Shown one piece after another: positions 1-8,583 of a stretch of 64,000 nucleotides of DNA. A model generated the notes under the pieces. That model did not search any database. It was not told the origin of the DNA and saw only the letters and a list, made by a program, of their open reading frames with translations. The DNA comes from Duganella sp. BJB480 (lineage in GTDB: Bacteria; Pseudomonadota; Gammaproteobacteria; Burkholderiales; Burkholderiaceae_D): NCBI GenBank assembly GCA_003416985.1, contig QVIN01000001.1, positions 868,001 through 932,000 on the forward strand. The letters run 5' to 3'. The position numbers and the translations under genes were made by a program. The stretch's first letter is position 1. Each line of letters starts with the position of its first letter.

Positions 1-29
1 AACTTTAACTATCTGAAAAGGTTCTGAAA

Positions 30-206
30 ATGAAAAAGCAAAATGAGGCAAAGCTGTTCGCATTCAAACTGGCAGAGAAAAAAGCCGTCGCTGTGAAAGC
101 AGCGCCGCAGTGGAAAGCACGCGAAGGCGTGGCACTGGCCGGCTGCTCCGGCCCTGACGCCCGCGGTCCACGCAACAACATCGCCGACACCGGCATCTGG
201 TGCTAA
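30..206 (+). CDS. candidate RiPP/bacteriocin precursor peptide, 58 aa
   Basis: A small frame opens with ATG 8 bases after an AAAAGG ribosome site and ends TAA. The N-terminal half is a basic, Ala/Lys-rich, helix-prone stretch (residues 2-31) resembling a leader. The tail from about residue 33 is Gly/Asp/Arg/Asn-rich, carries Cys39 and Cys58 and ends in Ile-Trp-Cys. There is no Sec signal or membrane segment. A SDH-type protease gene and an ABC exporter gene follow directly, the usual order for a modified and exported peptide. I do not recognise the family. Any maturation enzyme would be encoded left of the window. It could instead be a short unmodified toxin or a chance frame, but the ribosome site, codon use and neighbours argue for a gene. 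Confidence 0.6.
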   Translation: MKKQNEAKLFAFKLAEKKAVAVKAAPQWKAREGVALAGCSGPDARGPRNNIADTGIWC

Positions 207-219
207 GCTTCTGACCGTC

Positions 220-253
220 CCGCGCCCCGGACGCTTGCCGTCCAGCGGCGCGG
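220..253 (+). promoter_or_regulatory. strong intergenic hairpin after precursor gene
   Basis: Arms of 7 bp (220-226 with 247-253) continue inward to arms of 5 bp (229-233 with 239-243) around a 5-base loop. It lies between the peptide stop codon and the protease start and has no T-run. Such hairpins in peptide operons can stabilise the precursor message or attenuate read-through, so the precursor is made in excess over its processing proteins. The structure is seen; the role is inferred. Confidence 0.5.
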
Positions 254-275
254 CACCGCTCTTGCCGGAGGCCGC

Positions 276-1154
276 ATGCCGCACGCACTGAACGAACCTC
301 TGCCTGAAAAAATCAAACAGCTCGAAGAGTTGCGCGGCAGCCGCGTGCTGGTGATGGCTGCGTCCCAGCTGGACATGGAAATGCTGCCGGAGCTGTACCG
401 CCAGTTGCGCGCCATCGGGCGCGGCGAGCGGCTGGACGTGGTGCTGCAATGCCGGGGCGGTGTGGTCAACGCCGCGCGCCGCATCGCGCTGCTACTGCGC
501 GAATACACACAGCGATTGACTTTCATCGTGCCGTTCCACTGCCAATCTTCGGCCACGCTGTTGACGCTTGCGGGCGACGAAATCATCGCCGGCGAATTGG
601 CTATCTTCTCGCCCATCGATCCGCACCTTCAGGGCGATGCCGAGGGCGGCGAGTCGAGCGCGGTTTCGTCCCAGGACATCCAGCGCTTCGGCGAAATGTG
701 CGCCGCCTGGTTCGGCGCGGACGCGGGGCAGGCGCGCGCGGAGGCCTTGTCGCTGCTGAGCGCCAGCGTGTTCCCGCCGACGCTGACCGCGTTCTACCGC
801 ACCACGCTGGAGCTGCGGCAGATCGGCGAGGAACTGCTGCGCCATCAGCTGCCACAGCGCGACGCCGAGGCGCGCGCCCGCATCGTCGAGCACCTGATGT
901 CCGGCTACCATTCGCATCACTATGCGATCACCGGCGATGAGCTGGCGGCGCTGGGCCTGCGGGTGAGGAGCGAACCGGGAATCGATGACCTGGCGTGGGA
1001 CATCTCGCGGATGCTGCAAGCTCATATTGGCGGCGGTGCCCGCGCCTCGGTCGAGGCGCCGGTGCAGGACGCCTTGCTGGCCACGCGCGACGGCGTGGCG
1101 GTGCGCTATCGGCGGCAGGATGGATTGCTGCCGCGCTGGTCCTGCTCCGCCTGA
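276..1154 (+). CDS. SDH/ClpP-clan serine protease-like protein
   Basis: The 292-residue protein matches the serine dehydrogenase proteinase (SDH_sah) family of the ClpP/crotonase fold. It shows an RGG-containing oxyanion-type segment (residues 60-62), a nucleophile segment CQSSATL with Ser91 at the family Ser position, a following GDEI, an SPIDPHLQG motif (112-120) and a C-terminal YHSHHYAIT...LGL block. There is no signal peptide or membrane segment, so it is probably cytosolic or membrane-associated. GGAGG at 267-271 supports this start. The gene sits between a small peptide gene and an ABC exporter, with only 4 bases to the exporter start. The likely job is cleavage of the peptide leader before export; that is inferred from context. 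A general protein-quality role is the alternative. Confidence 0.75.
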   Translation: MPHALNEPLPEKIKQLEELRGSRVLVMAASQLDMEMLPELYRQLRAIGRGERLDVVLQCRGGVVNAARRIALLLREYTQRLTFIVPFHCQSSATLLTLAGDEIIAGELAIFSPIDPHLQGDAEGGESSAVSSQDIQRFGEMCAAWFGADAGQARAEALSLLSASVFPPTLTAFYRTTLELRQIGEELLRHQLPQRDAEARARIVEHLMSGYHSHHYAITGDELAALGLRVRSEPGIDDLAWDISRMLQAHIGGGARASVEAPVQDALLATRDGVAVRYRRQDGLLPRWSCSA

Positions 1155-1158
1155 ACGG

Positions 1159-2904
1159 ATGAGCAACCCGCACCTGCAACGGCTTGCGCTGCTGCGCACA
1201 TTCGCGCCGCGCCTGGCCCTGGGCCTGTTGTTCATGGCGTTGACGGTGCTGGTGGAATTGAGTTATCCGAGGGCGCTTTCATACTTCATCGATCATATCG
1301 GCATGAAGGGCGACAGCAGCTGGTTCGCTCCCTTCGCCGCGATCGTGACCGCGGTGCTGGCGCTGCAGGCTGTGGCGACCACGATGCGCTACTACCTGTT
1401 CGAATCGACCGGACATATGATCGTCGCGCGCATCCGCCGCCTGCTGTACGGCGCGCTGATACGGCAACCGGTGGGCTTCTACGACAAGCACAACGTCGGC
1501 GAATTGACTAGCCGCCTGTCGGCCGACGTCGAAATCCTGCACGACACGCTGACCATGGGCCTGGCCATCTCACTGCGCTCGCTGTGCGTGCTGGCCGGTT
1601 GCGTCGTCATGCTGCTGTTGATCTCCCCGGTGCTTAGCCTGATCCTGCTGGTCTACGTTCCGCTGACGCTGTACATGGGCGACTGGCTGGGCAAGCAAGT
1701 GCTCGAGCGCTCGCGCGACATCCAGCAGCGGCAAGCGGAATGCGGCGGCGTGGCGCACGAATACTTCACCAACATCCGGCTGGTGCACGCGTTCAACCAG
1801 CAGCGCGCCGCCGGCGCCAAATATGCCGACGCCACCGCGCATGCGCTGATGGCGGCCATCGCCAACACGCGCTTGCTGGCGTCGTTCCGTGGCGTGTCGT
1901 CGTTTGTCATGTACCTGGCGCTGCTGGTGACCTTGTGGCTGGGATCACGGCTGATAGGGCAGGGCAGCCTGTCGGTCGGGGAGCTGACCAGCTTTGTGAT
2001 TTATGCCGGCATGGTCACCAGTTCATCCGGCGCGGTCAGCGACTTCTGGAGCGATTGGATGCGGACCATCGGCGCCACGGAACGGGTGTTCGAAATCATC
2101 GAGAGCGAAGCGCAGCCGGATGCGGCGCCTGCTGGCACGGTAACGCTGCATGGCGCGCTTGCGTTCCGCGACGTCAGCTTTGTCTATCCCGAGCGGCCGG
2201 AAAAAGTGGCTCTGGACGGCGTGAGCTTCTCGATCGCGGCCGGCGAAAACGTGGCGCTGGTGGGCGCGTCGGGAGCGGGCAAATCCACCATCGCCAGCCT
2301 GATACTGGGCTTCTATCGCCCGCAGCAGGGCTGCATCGCCTTCGACGGTGTGCCGTCGGAACAGCTGGACGTGGCCGGCGTGCGTGCACACATCGCCATC
2401 GTCGAACAGGAACCGTCGCTGTTCTCGGGTAGTATCTTCGAGAACATCGCCTTCGCCGTGCCGGACCGGCAGGTGACGCGCGATGAAGTGGTCGATGCCG
2501 CCCGCTTGGCCAACGCGCATGATTTCATCGCCGGCTTCCCGCACGGCTACGATACCGTGGTGGGGGAACGCGGCGTGCAGCTGTCCGGAGGGCAGAAGCA
2601 GCGCATCGCCATCGCCCGCGCCTTGCTGCGCGATCCGAGGATCCTGATTCTCGACGAAGCCACCAGCGCGCTCGATTCCGCCAGCGAGCTGCAAGTGCAG
2701 CAGGCGCTCGACAAGCTGATGGAAGGCCGCACCACCATCGTCATCGCGCATCGCTATTCCACCATCGTCAAGGCCGACCGCGCACTGGTGCTGGAGCGCG
2801 GCGCCATTGTGCAGCAGGGCGCGCACGCGGAGCTGATCCAGCAACGCGACGGCTTGTACTTCCACCTGATGCAGAACCAGCTGACCGCCTATCGCACCGG
2901 CTGA
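1159..2904 (+). CDS. ABCB/MsbA-type exporter (permease-ATPase fusion)
   Basis: This 581-residue half-transporter has an N-terminal six-helix exporter domain (about residues 15-310) and a C-terminal ATPase. Visible motifs are Walker A GASGAGKST (about 369), signature LSGGQKQR (about 475), Walker B ILILDEAT and the switch His in IAHR. It lacks a C39 peptidase domain, so leader removal would need the separate upstream protease. The ATG at 1159 is preferred over longer frames because it follows the protease stop by 4 bases and gives the usual exporter N-terminus. With the precursor-like peptide and protease it probably forms one transcription unit. Substrate is inferred; lipids or drugs are alternative cargos for the family. 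Confidence 0.93.
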   Translation: MSNPHLQRLALLRTFAPRLALGLLFMALTVLVELSYPRALSYFIDHIGMKGDSSWFAPFAAIVTAVLALQAVATTMRYYLFESTGHMIVARIRRLLYGALIRQPVGFYDKHNVGELTSRLSADVEILHDTLTMGLAISLRSLCVLAGCVVMLLLISPVLSLILLVYVPLTLYMGDWLGKQVLERSRDIQQRQAECGGVAHEYFTNIRLVHAFNQQRAAGAKYADATAHALMAAIANTRLLASFRGVSSFVMYLALLVTLWLGSRLIGQGSLSVGELTSFVIYAGMVTSSSGAVSDFWSDWMRTIGATERVFEIIESEAQPDAAPAGTVTLHGALAFRDVSFVYPERPEKVALDGVSFSIAAGENVALVGASGAGKSTIASLILGFYRPQQGCIAFDGVPSEQLDVAGVRAHIAIVEQEPSLFSGSIFENIAFAVPDRQVTRDEVVDAARLANAHDFIAGFPHGYDTVVGERGVQLSGGQKQRIAIARALLRDPRILILDEATSALDSASELQVQQALDKLMEGRTTIVIAHRYSTIVKADRALVLERGAIVQQGAHAELIQQRDGLYFHLMQNQLTAYRTG

Positions 2905-2930
2905 TCGGTATCGGGTGCGGCGCCTGCTAA

Positions 2931-2957
2931 TTGCCTTATGTAAATATTTCCTATAAT
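2931..2957 (+). promoter_or_regulatory. putative sigma-70 promoter of AT-rich gene
   Basis: TTGCCT at 2931-2936 and a perfect TATAAT at 2952-2957 are separated by 15 bases, upstream of the nuclease-like gene. The short spacer makes the -35 assignment uncertain; the -10 is convincing. Confidence 0.45.
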
Positions 2958-2966
2958 CTACATGTT

Positions 2967-2990
2967 AACAAATGTGATAACACATTTGTT
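2967..2990. promoter_or_regulatory. perfect palindrome, candidate operator
   Basis: Two perfect 10-bp arms (AACAAATGTG and CACATTTGTT) flank the 4-base spacer ATAA. The element begins 9 bases after the -10 box, so it covers the expected transcription start and lies just ahead of the ribosome site at 2997-3000. That placement fits a repressor operator or an mRNA 5' hairpin. No regulator gene is adjacent, so a protein from elsewhere, or the downstream product itself, would bind. Confidence 0.6.
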
Positions 2991-3008
2991 TTAGATAAGG
3001 AACGTTAT

Positions 3009-4991
3009 ATGGGTGAATTCGCCAATAAAGTACGTAGAAACAAGATAGCCGGCCCGAATCAAAAAAATTATGATCAGGCATTGTGGAAGACCGCGTTAAC
3101 CACCGCCAGCGATGAGGAGGATAAGCGAGTAATTACGGCGGGCCTGTTTTTCGATAGCCTGCTATCGTTTATTCGTTCCGAGAAAAATTTTGCAGAGCTG
3201 ATATCGAAACCTGAGGTGGTTATTCGCGCCGTTGTGGCGATATCTGTCCTTAATTTTAAATCTGTAATGCAAGCCACCGAAATTGAAAGAAAGCCCGGAG
3301 AAAAGGCGGTATTGCAGGTTTCGTCAATTTTAGAGAAAAAATTGACCTTGGGGAATGGTCAAAAATTCCATCCAGATGAAATTTTAAGCGGCCTTGGCGA
3401 CGGTATGAAGCATATCCTGAGAGAGCTTTTAAGCCGGACTGGGGATCCTTCGGTGCCTGATGGTGAGGAATTGTCTGTTGAGCAAGTAAATTTGATCGCG
3501 GCTGAACTTAATAACGCAACGAATTATCAATGTGCAGTTGAATATTGGCACGACTGCTTGTCAAATAAATTTGGCGTTGAGGCCACAGAAGGTGGTGTGG
3601 CAGTTACACCAAAAGACGTCGAGTTGGAAAAGGCGAGATCGATATCTATTTATCGTCGCAACAAAATTTCCATGAATGACGGACTGCTCTTCCAAAGACA
3701 TTGGAAGACTTGGCCTCTTGCGTTGAAGAAGGAATTGATGCGCATACCGCTGGTCGAAAAAGTCTATGGCAATGAAGAAATTTCAAAAATAGATGTAGGC
3801 TTCAAAAACTCGACCATTGAAAATGGCGCCATATCTGTTGGCGCGGTCGAAATGATTAAAGCGGGATGTTATGGCAAGCTCTTGCGTGAGGAATTACCCA
3901 ATTTTTCAAATATCACTTTAGATATCGTAATTGATGGCTGGCGTTTACTTCAGTCGCTCGCCCTGCTTATGGCTAAGAATTTGAAGCCGATACGTGAGAA
4001 CAATGTGGGGGATTTTTTGAGATATGCTCCTACTATTTCGAAAAACGTGCTGACTTCGATGTTCGCCAAATCGCTTAACATCAGTCAGGAAAAGGCCTCT
4101 CATGTGCTTGATGTCTTTGTATTTGGCAAGGGTAACAGTTACGACACATGGTCTCAGCCTCTCATTCCTGTTGGCGAGAATTTCTGCCTGGCTCTTCCGT
4201 GTATCCATTCAATCAGCCTGCTGCGTGTCGTCGAAGGCTGGATGAGACGGGGAGGATTGGATTTGGATCGGCGGGGGAAGGAATTTGAAGCCTATTGTAT
4301 TGACGAGCTCGATGGCCATATAAAAAAATCACCCATTAAGAATGATGTCCAGCTTGTCAAGAAATCTGTGAATTTTCACTTCAAAGATAATCGCAGTGAA
4401 GAAGTTGATATAGTATTGGTTATTGCGGATACACTGCTGGTAATTGAGGCGAAATGTATCTTATGGCCAGATGACTCTTTGCAATTTGCCAATTACAGAG
4501 ATACTGTCGAGAAGGCGACCGTTCAGATCTCGAGGAAGGCGCGCGCAATTGGCGATAACCTTGGTGAGGCTTTGCAGCAATTAGGAAAAATGGGATGCAA
4601 CGTGCCGTTGAATCCAAAAATTGTGCCCTGCGTCCTAACGAATTCTGCCGTATATTCCGGCTTTAAATTCAATGGTGTAGCCGTTGTCGACCTTCCGATA
4701 CTTAACGCTTTTTTCTCCAATAGCCATACTAAATATGGAAAGCTTCTTGGTAATAAGGTTGTGTCCACAAATAAAATATCGTTTTTTGAAGATGCGAAGA
4801 ATGCAGGCGAAGTTATTGAATCTTACTTGGGAGCCCCACCGCAACTGACTGATCTCAAAATCGATACAATAGAAAGGAGAATAGAGTTCCCGATAAGAAA
4901 TGAAAGTTTTGGCGCAATTTTCCACGATATATTTTCCGTAGAAGTTGACGTGGATCGAATGGAAAAGCTTTATGGAAATACTTCCGCCTAA
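3009..4991 (+). CDS. hypothetical protein with PD-(D/E)XK nuclease-like core
   Basis: The 660-residue protein is of unknown family. Around residues 423-482 it has a restriction-endonuclease-like pattern: Glu425/Glu427 in a GKEFEAY helix, Asp467 in a EEVDIVLV strand and Glu480-Ala-Lys482 in a VIEAK strand. This is the PD-(D/E)XK arrangement seen in NERD, Mrr and other nucleases. The rest (1-420, 500-660) matches nothing I recognise and shows no membrane segment. The gene is plainly AT-rich and uses codons unlike its GC-rich neighbours, a sign of transfer. ATG 3009 is chosen because AAGG lies 8 bases upstream and the promoter overlaps any longer TTG start. It stands alone. A defence role is inferred from the nuclease core and base composition only. 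Confidence 0.75.
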   Translation: MGEFANKVRRNKIAGPNQKNYDQALWKTALTTASDEEDKRVITAGLFFDSLLSFIRSEKNFAELISKPEVVIRAVVAISVLNFKSVMQATEIERKPGEKAVLQVSSILEKKLTLGNGQKFHPDEILSGLGDGMKHILRELLSRTGDPSVPDGEELSVEQVNLIAAELNNATNYQCAVEYWHDCLSNKFGVEATEGGVAVTPKDVELEKARSISIYRRNKISMNDGLLFQRHWKTWPLALKKELMRIPLVEKVYGNEEISKIDVGFKNSTIENGAISVGAVEMIKAGCYGKLLREELPNFSNITLDIVIDGWRLLQSLALLMAKNLKPIRENNVGDFLRYAPTISKNVLTSMFAKSLNISQEKASHVLDVFVFGKGNSYDTWSQPLIPVGENFCLALPCIHSISLLRVVEGWMRRGGLDLDRRGKEFEAYCIDELDGHIKKSPIKNDVQLVKKSVNFHFKDNRSEEVDIVLVIADTLLVIEAKCILWPDDSLQFANYRDTVEKATVQISRKARAIGDNLGEALQQLGKMGCNVPLNPKIVPCVLTNSAVYSGFKFNGVAVVDLPILNAFFSNSHTKYGKLLGNKVVSTNKISFFEDAKNAGEVIESYLGAPPQLTDLKIDTIERRIEFPIRNESFGAIFHDIFSVEVDVDRMEKLYGNTSA

Positions 4992-5134
4992 TGGGGGGCC
5001 GATCTTGCAATTGGCTGCCGTTCGGCAAACGGGCCGCTGAATGACCTACATCAAGGTGCGATAAGGTCGGTCTCGTCACCGCGACAGTACTGCGTAGTAT
5101 CGGACTGTTGCGATACTTGAGGAGCGGCGGCGCG

Positions 5135-7618
5135 ATGAGGGCGGTATTGACAGGCTTCGCTGCGGGAGCGGCCTTGCTGCAAACGCAGGCGACGCTGCCG
5201 TCCGCGTCGGCCGGTGTGGCCGCCGCGCTGGTGCTCGCGATCTGGCTTGGGTTGTGGCGCGGTTGGTTGCGGCGGCGCGCTGAATGTCTCGGTTTGCACG
5301 CGCGGGCCGCGTTGCGTTGTGCCGCGTCGTTGCTGGCCGGCGGCATGATTGGATTCTTCTGGGCCGCATGGATGGCGCAGCGCGTGCTGGCGCCGCAGCT
5401 TGCCCTCGCCAACGAGGGCCGGGACTTCACTCTGGTTGGCACCATCGACAATCTGCCATACCGCTTCGATGAAGGCGTGCGTTTCAATTTCGCGGTGGAG
5501 CGCGTATTGAACGGCGCGCAGAACGCGGTTCCGCCGCATATCTCGCTGGGCTGGTACGCGGGCTTTCGCGATCAGGTGACCGAGGTCGGCGACGTGCAGC
5601 CCGGCGAGCGCTGGCAGTTGACCGTGCGGCTGCAACGGCCGCACGGCAACGCCAATCCGTATGGCTTCGATTACGAAGTGTGGCTGCTGGAGCAGGGCCT
5701 GCGCGCGACGGGCTATGTGCGGCCGGCGCAGAGCAACCGCCGGCTCGATGGTTTCGTCTTCAGCGCCGGCAATATGATCGAGCATACGCGCGCGTTGTTG
5801 CGGGCACGCATACAGGCCGCGTTGCCGGACCAGCCGTATGCGGGCGTGATCGTCGCGCTGGTGGTCGGCGACCAGCGCGGCATCGATCAATCCGACTGGA
5901 ACGTCTTCAACCGCACCGGCATCGGCCACCTCATCTCCATCTCCGGCTTGCACATCACGATGGTGGCGGGGCTGTTCGCGCTGGCGGCATTCTACCTCTG
6001 GCGCCATTCCTTCTTCACGCGCGCGCAACTGCCTTTGCTGCTGCCTGCGCAAAAAGTGGCGGCGCTGGTCGGCGCGACGGTGGCGCTGTTCTACGTGCTG
6101 CTGGCCGGCTTCGGCGTGCCGGCGCAGCGCACCTTGTACATGCTGATGGTGGTCGCCGCCGCGCTGTGGTCGAATCGCATCGCCAGCGTGACGCAGGTGC
6201 TGTGCAGCGCGCTCGCCGTGGTGGTGTTGATCGATCCATGGGCGGTGTTGTGGCCAGGCTTCTGGCTCTCGTTCGGAGCGGTCGCCACGATCTTGTATGC
6301 CACCGTTGGACGCGTCGCGCTAAGGCCTGCGCGTCCTGCTCGCGCCGCGCATGGTGACGAACCTGTGTCGACCGACGCGGACGGGCCTTCGCGCAGCGGG
6401 CGGCTGTGGCAGGCCTTGCATGCCGGCGCGCACACGCAGTACGCGGTCACGTTCGGCCTGGTGCCATTGACGATGCTGTTGTTCGCGCAGGTGTCGGTGG
6501 TCAGCCCGCTGGCGAACGCGGTGGCGATCCCGTTGGTCAGCCTTGTGGTGACGCCGCTTGCGCTGGTCGGCAGCATGCTGCCCGCGCCGCTGGCGGCGCC
6601 TGTGCTGGGCCTTGCGCATCTGCTGGTGGAGTGGCTGGCCGTCTGCTTGCAATGGTTCAGCGGCTTGCGCTATGCCGTGTGGAGCGCGCCGACGCCGCCG
6701 TTCTGGCTGTTCTGCTGGGCCACGTGCGGCACCATCTGGCTGCTCGCGCCGCGCGGCTGGCCGGTGCGCTGGCTGGGCCTCGCGACGTGGATACCGCTGC
6801 TGGCGGCTGAGCCCTCGCATCCGGCGCCGGGCCGCATGACCGTCACCGTCTTCGATGTGGGGCAGGGCATGGCGTTGCTGATCGAAACCAGCCATCATCG
6901 CCTGCTGTACGACACCGGCCCCGCCTACGCGCCCACCTCCAACGGCGGCAACCGCGTCATCCTGCCTTACCTGAAGGCGCGCGGCATCGCCGCAGTGGAC
7001 GGCATGATCGTCACCCACAGCGACATCGACCACTCCGGCGGCGCCTTGACGGTACTGGATGGCGTGCGGGTGGACTGGCTGCTGTCGTCGCTGCCCATGC
7101 AGCATCCGATTGCCGGCGCCGCGCGCCAGCACGTGCACTGCGCGGCGGGACAGCGCTGGACCTGGGACGGCGTGCGCTTCGAGATGCTGCATCCGCTGCC
7201 CGCCAGCTACGCCGACGCGACGCTCAAGTCGAACGCGCGCGGCTGCACGCTGAAGATCACCGCCGGCGGCAAGCCCATGCTGCTGGCAGCCGACATCGAA
7301 GCCGCGCAGGAGGCCGCGCTGCTGCAGCGCGACCGCGCCAGCCTGCGCGCCGATGTGCTGCTGGCGCCGCACCACGGCAGCGGCACGTCGTCCACGCCGG
7401 CCTTCCTGCGGGCGGTCCATCCGCGGACCGCCGTGTTCCAGGTGGGCTATCGCAACCGCTATCATCATCCCAAGCCGGAAGTCTATGACCGCTACGGTCA
7501 GCTGCATATCGAGCGTCTGCGCACCGACCAGACGGGCGCGCTGACGCTGGATTTCGGCGACACTATCGATATCGCAGCCTACCGCCAGGCGCACGCTCGC
7601 TACTGGTACGGCCGCTAA
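5135..7618 (+). CDS. comEC: ComEC/Rec2 DNA-internalisation channel
   Basis: The 827-residue inner-membrane protein has the full three-part family layout: N-terminal DUF4131 with its first helices, the central ComEC competence domain with many membrane helices and a GHLISISGLHITM signature (about residues 265-277), and a C-terminal metallo-beta-lactamase-like domain. That domain carries VTHSDIDHSGG, a LAADIE segment and LLAPHHGS metal-ligand motifs. It forms the channel carrying single-stranded DNA across the inner membrane in natural transformation. The ATG at 5135 with TGAGGAGC about 10 bases upstream is preferred over the TTG at 5108. It stands alone between the AT-rich gene and a hydrolase gene. 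Confidence 0.93.
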   Translation: MRAVLTGFAAGAALLQTQATLPSASAGVAAALVLAIWLGLWRGWLRRRAECLGLHARAALRCAASLLAGGMIGFFWAAWMAQRVLAPQLALANEGRDFTLVGTIDNLPYRFDEGVRFNFAVERVLNGAQNAVPPHISLGWYAGFRDQVTEVGDVQPGERWQLTVRLQRPHGNANPYGFDYEVWLLEQGLRATGYVRPAQSNRRLDGFVFSAGNMIEHTRALLRARIQAALPDQPYAGVIVALVVGDQRGIDQSDWNVFNRTGIGHLISISGLHITMVAGLFALAAFYLWRHSFFTRAQLPLLLPAQKVAALVGATVALFYVLLAGFGVPAQRTLYMLMVVAAALWSNRIASVTQVLCSALAVVVLIDPWAVLWPGFWLSFGAVATILYATVGRVALRPARPARAAHGDEPVSTDADGPSRSGRLWQALHAGAHTQYAVTFGLVPLTMLLFAQVSVVSPLANAVAIPLVSLVVTPLALVGSMLPAPLAAPVLGLAHLLVEWLAVCLQWFSGLRYAVWSAPTPPFWLFCWATCGTIWLLAPRGWPVRWLGLATWIPLLAAEPSHPAPGRMTVTVFDVGQGMALLIETSHHRLLYDTGPAYAPTSNGGNRVILPYLKARGIAAVDGMIVTHSDIDHSGGALTVLDGVRVDWLLSSLPMQHPIAGAARQHVHCAAGQRWTWDGVRFEMLHPLPASYADATLKSNARGCTLKITAGGKPMLLAADIEAAQEAALLQRDRASLRADVLLAPHHGSGTSSTPAFLRAVHPRTAVFQVGYRNRYHHPKPEVYDRYGQLHIERLRTDQTGALTLDFGDTIDIAAYRQAHARYWYGR

Positions 7619-7694
7619 ATTAGAGCCTTTCCCCCAAGCCTGCCGTGGGAAGTGCCATTACAATGGTCCGAAAACAATCATACGGAGACCGCTT

Positions 7695-8528
7695 GTGAGC
7701 AAGCCCAAGCTGCATTTTGCCCATGCCAACAGCTACCCGGCTGGCGTGTACCGCCAGTACTTCGAGCTGCTGGCCGACGATTTCGACATCCAGGCGCTGG
7801 ACATGCACGGCCACAGCGCGCGCTACCCGGTCAGCGACGGCTGGCCGGCGCTGGTCGACGAATACATCAACGAGCTGACCTCGCGCTACGACGAGCCGGT
7901 GATCCTGGTCGGCCACTCGCTGGGCGGCATGCTCAGCCTGATGGTGGCCCGTGCCCGCCCGGACCTGGTGCGTTGCGTGGTGATGCTGGACGCGCCGGTG
8001 GTGGCCGGCTGGCGCGCGCTGTTCTGGCGCCTGATCAAAATGAGCGGCAATGCCAACCGCGTGCCGCCGGCCAAGTTCTCCATCCGCCGCCGCAACGTGT
8101 GGCCGGACGCGCAGGCGGCCTACCAGCATTTCGCCGGCAAGGACCTGTTCGCCGCCTGGGCGCCGGGCGTGCTGGAGGATTACATGGCGAGCGGCCTGAA
8201 GCCTCATCCCGAGGGCGTGCAGCTGCGCTTCACCCGCGAAGTCGAAACCAGCATCTACGCCAGCCTGCCGCACCACCTGCCCAAGCTGGTGCGCGGCCGC
8301 TTCCCGGCGCCGATCGGCTTCATCGGCGGCACCGATTCCTGGGAAACCAGCCAGTCCGGCCTGGGCCACACGCAGGCGCTGGTGGGCAAGCACTTCCGCA
8401 TCGTGCCGGGAGGGCATCTGTTCCCGATGGAGTCGCCGGCGCTGGCGGCGCAGGCCACCCGCGAGATGATCGCCGGGCTGCTGAGCGATTCTGGTAAAAA
8501 AGTTCTTAAAAAGCGGGCTTTCGCGTAA
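7695..8528 (+). CDS. alpha/beta hydrolase family protein
   Basis: The 277-residue protein is a single alpha/beta hydrolase domain. The nucleophile elbow is GHSLGG with Ser75; a GGTDS segment near residue 216 and a GGHLFPME segment near 239 supply the likely acid and histidine. There is no signal peptide. The start is GTG with GGAG 7 bases upstream. Substrate is unknown; relatives are esterases or C-C hydrolases. It may be co-transcribed with dcd, which follows 55 bases later, though a TAAAAT box at its 3' end could serve dcd separately. Confidence 0.8.
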   Translation: MSKPKLHFAHANSYPAGVYRQYFELLADDFDIQALDMHGHSARYPVSDGWPALVDEYINELTSRYDEPVILVGHSLGGMLSLMVARARPDLVRCVVMLDAPVVAGWRALFWRLIKMSGNANRVPPAKFSIRRRNVWPDAQAAYQHFAGKDLFAAWAPGVLEDYMASGLKPHPEGVQLRFTREVETSIYASLPHHLPKLVRGRFPAPIGFIGGTDSWETSQSGLGHTQALVGKHFRIVPGGHLFPMESPALAAQATREMIAGLLSDSGKKVLKKRAFA

Positions 8529-8583
8529 AATCTTGGGCATTCGGCGCTGTTGCGCCGCCCCTGAACTTTAGGAATGCCTTGCG

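Noticed and set aside
2931..3008. TTG start giving the AT-rich protein 26 more residues
   Set aside because: The extension would cover the -10 box and palindrome, while ATG 3009 has a ribosome site at good spacing.
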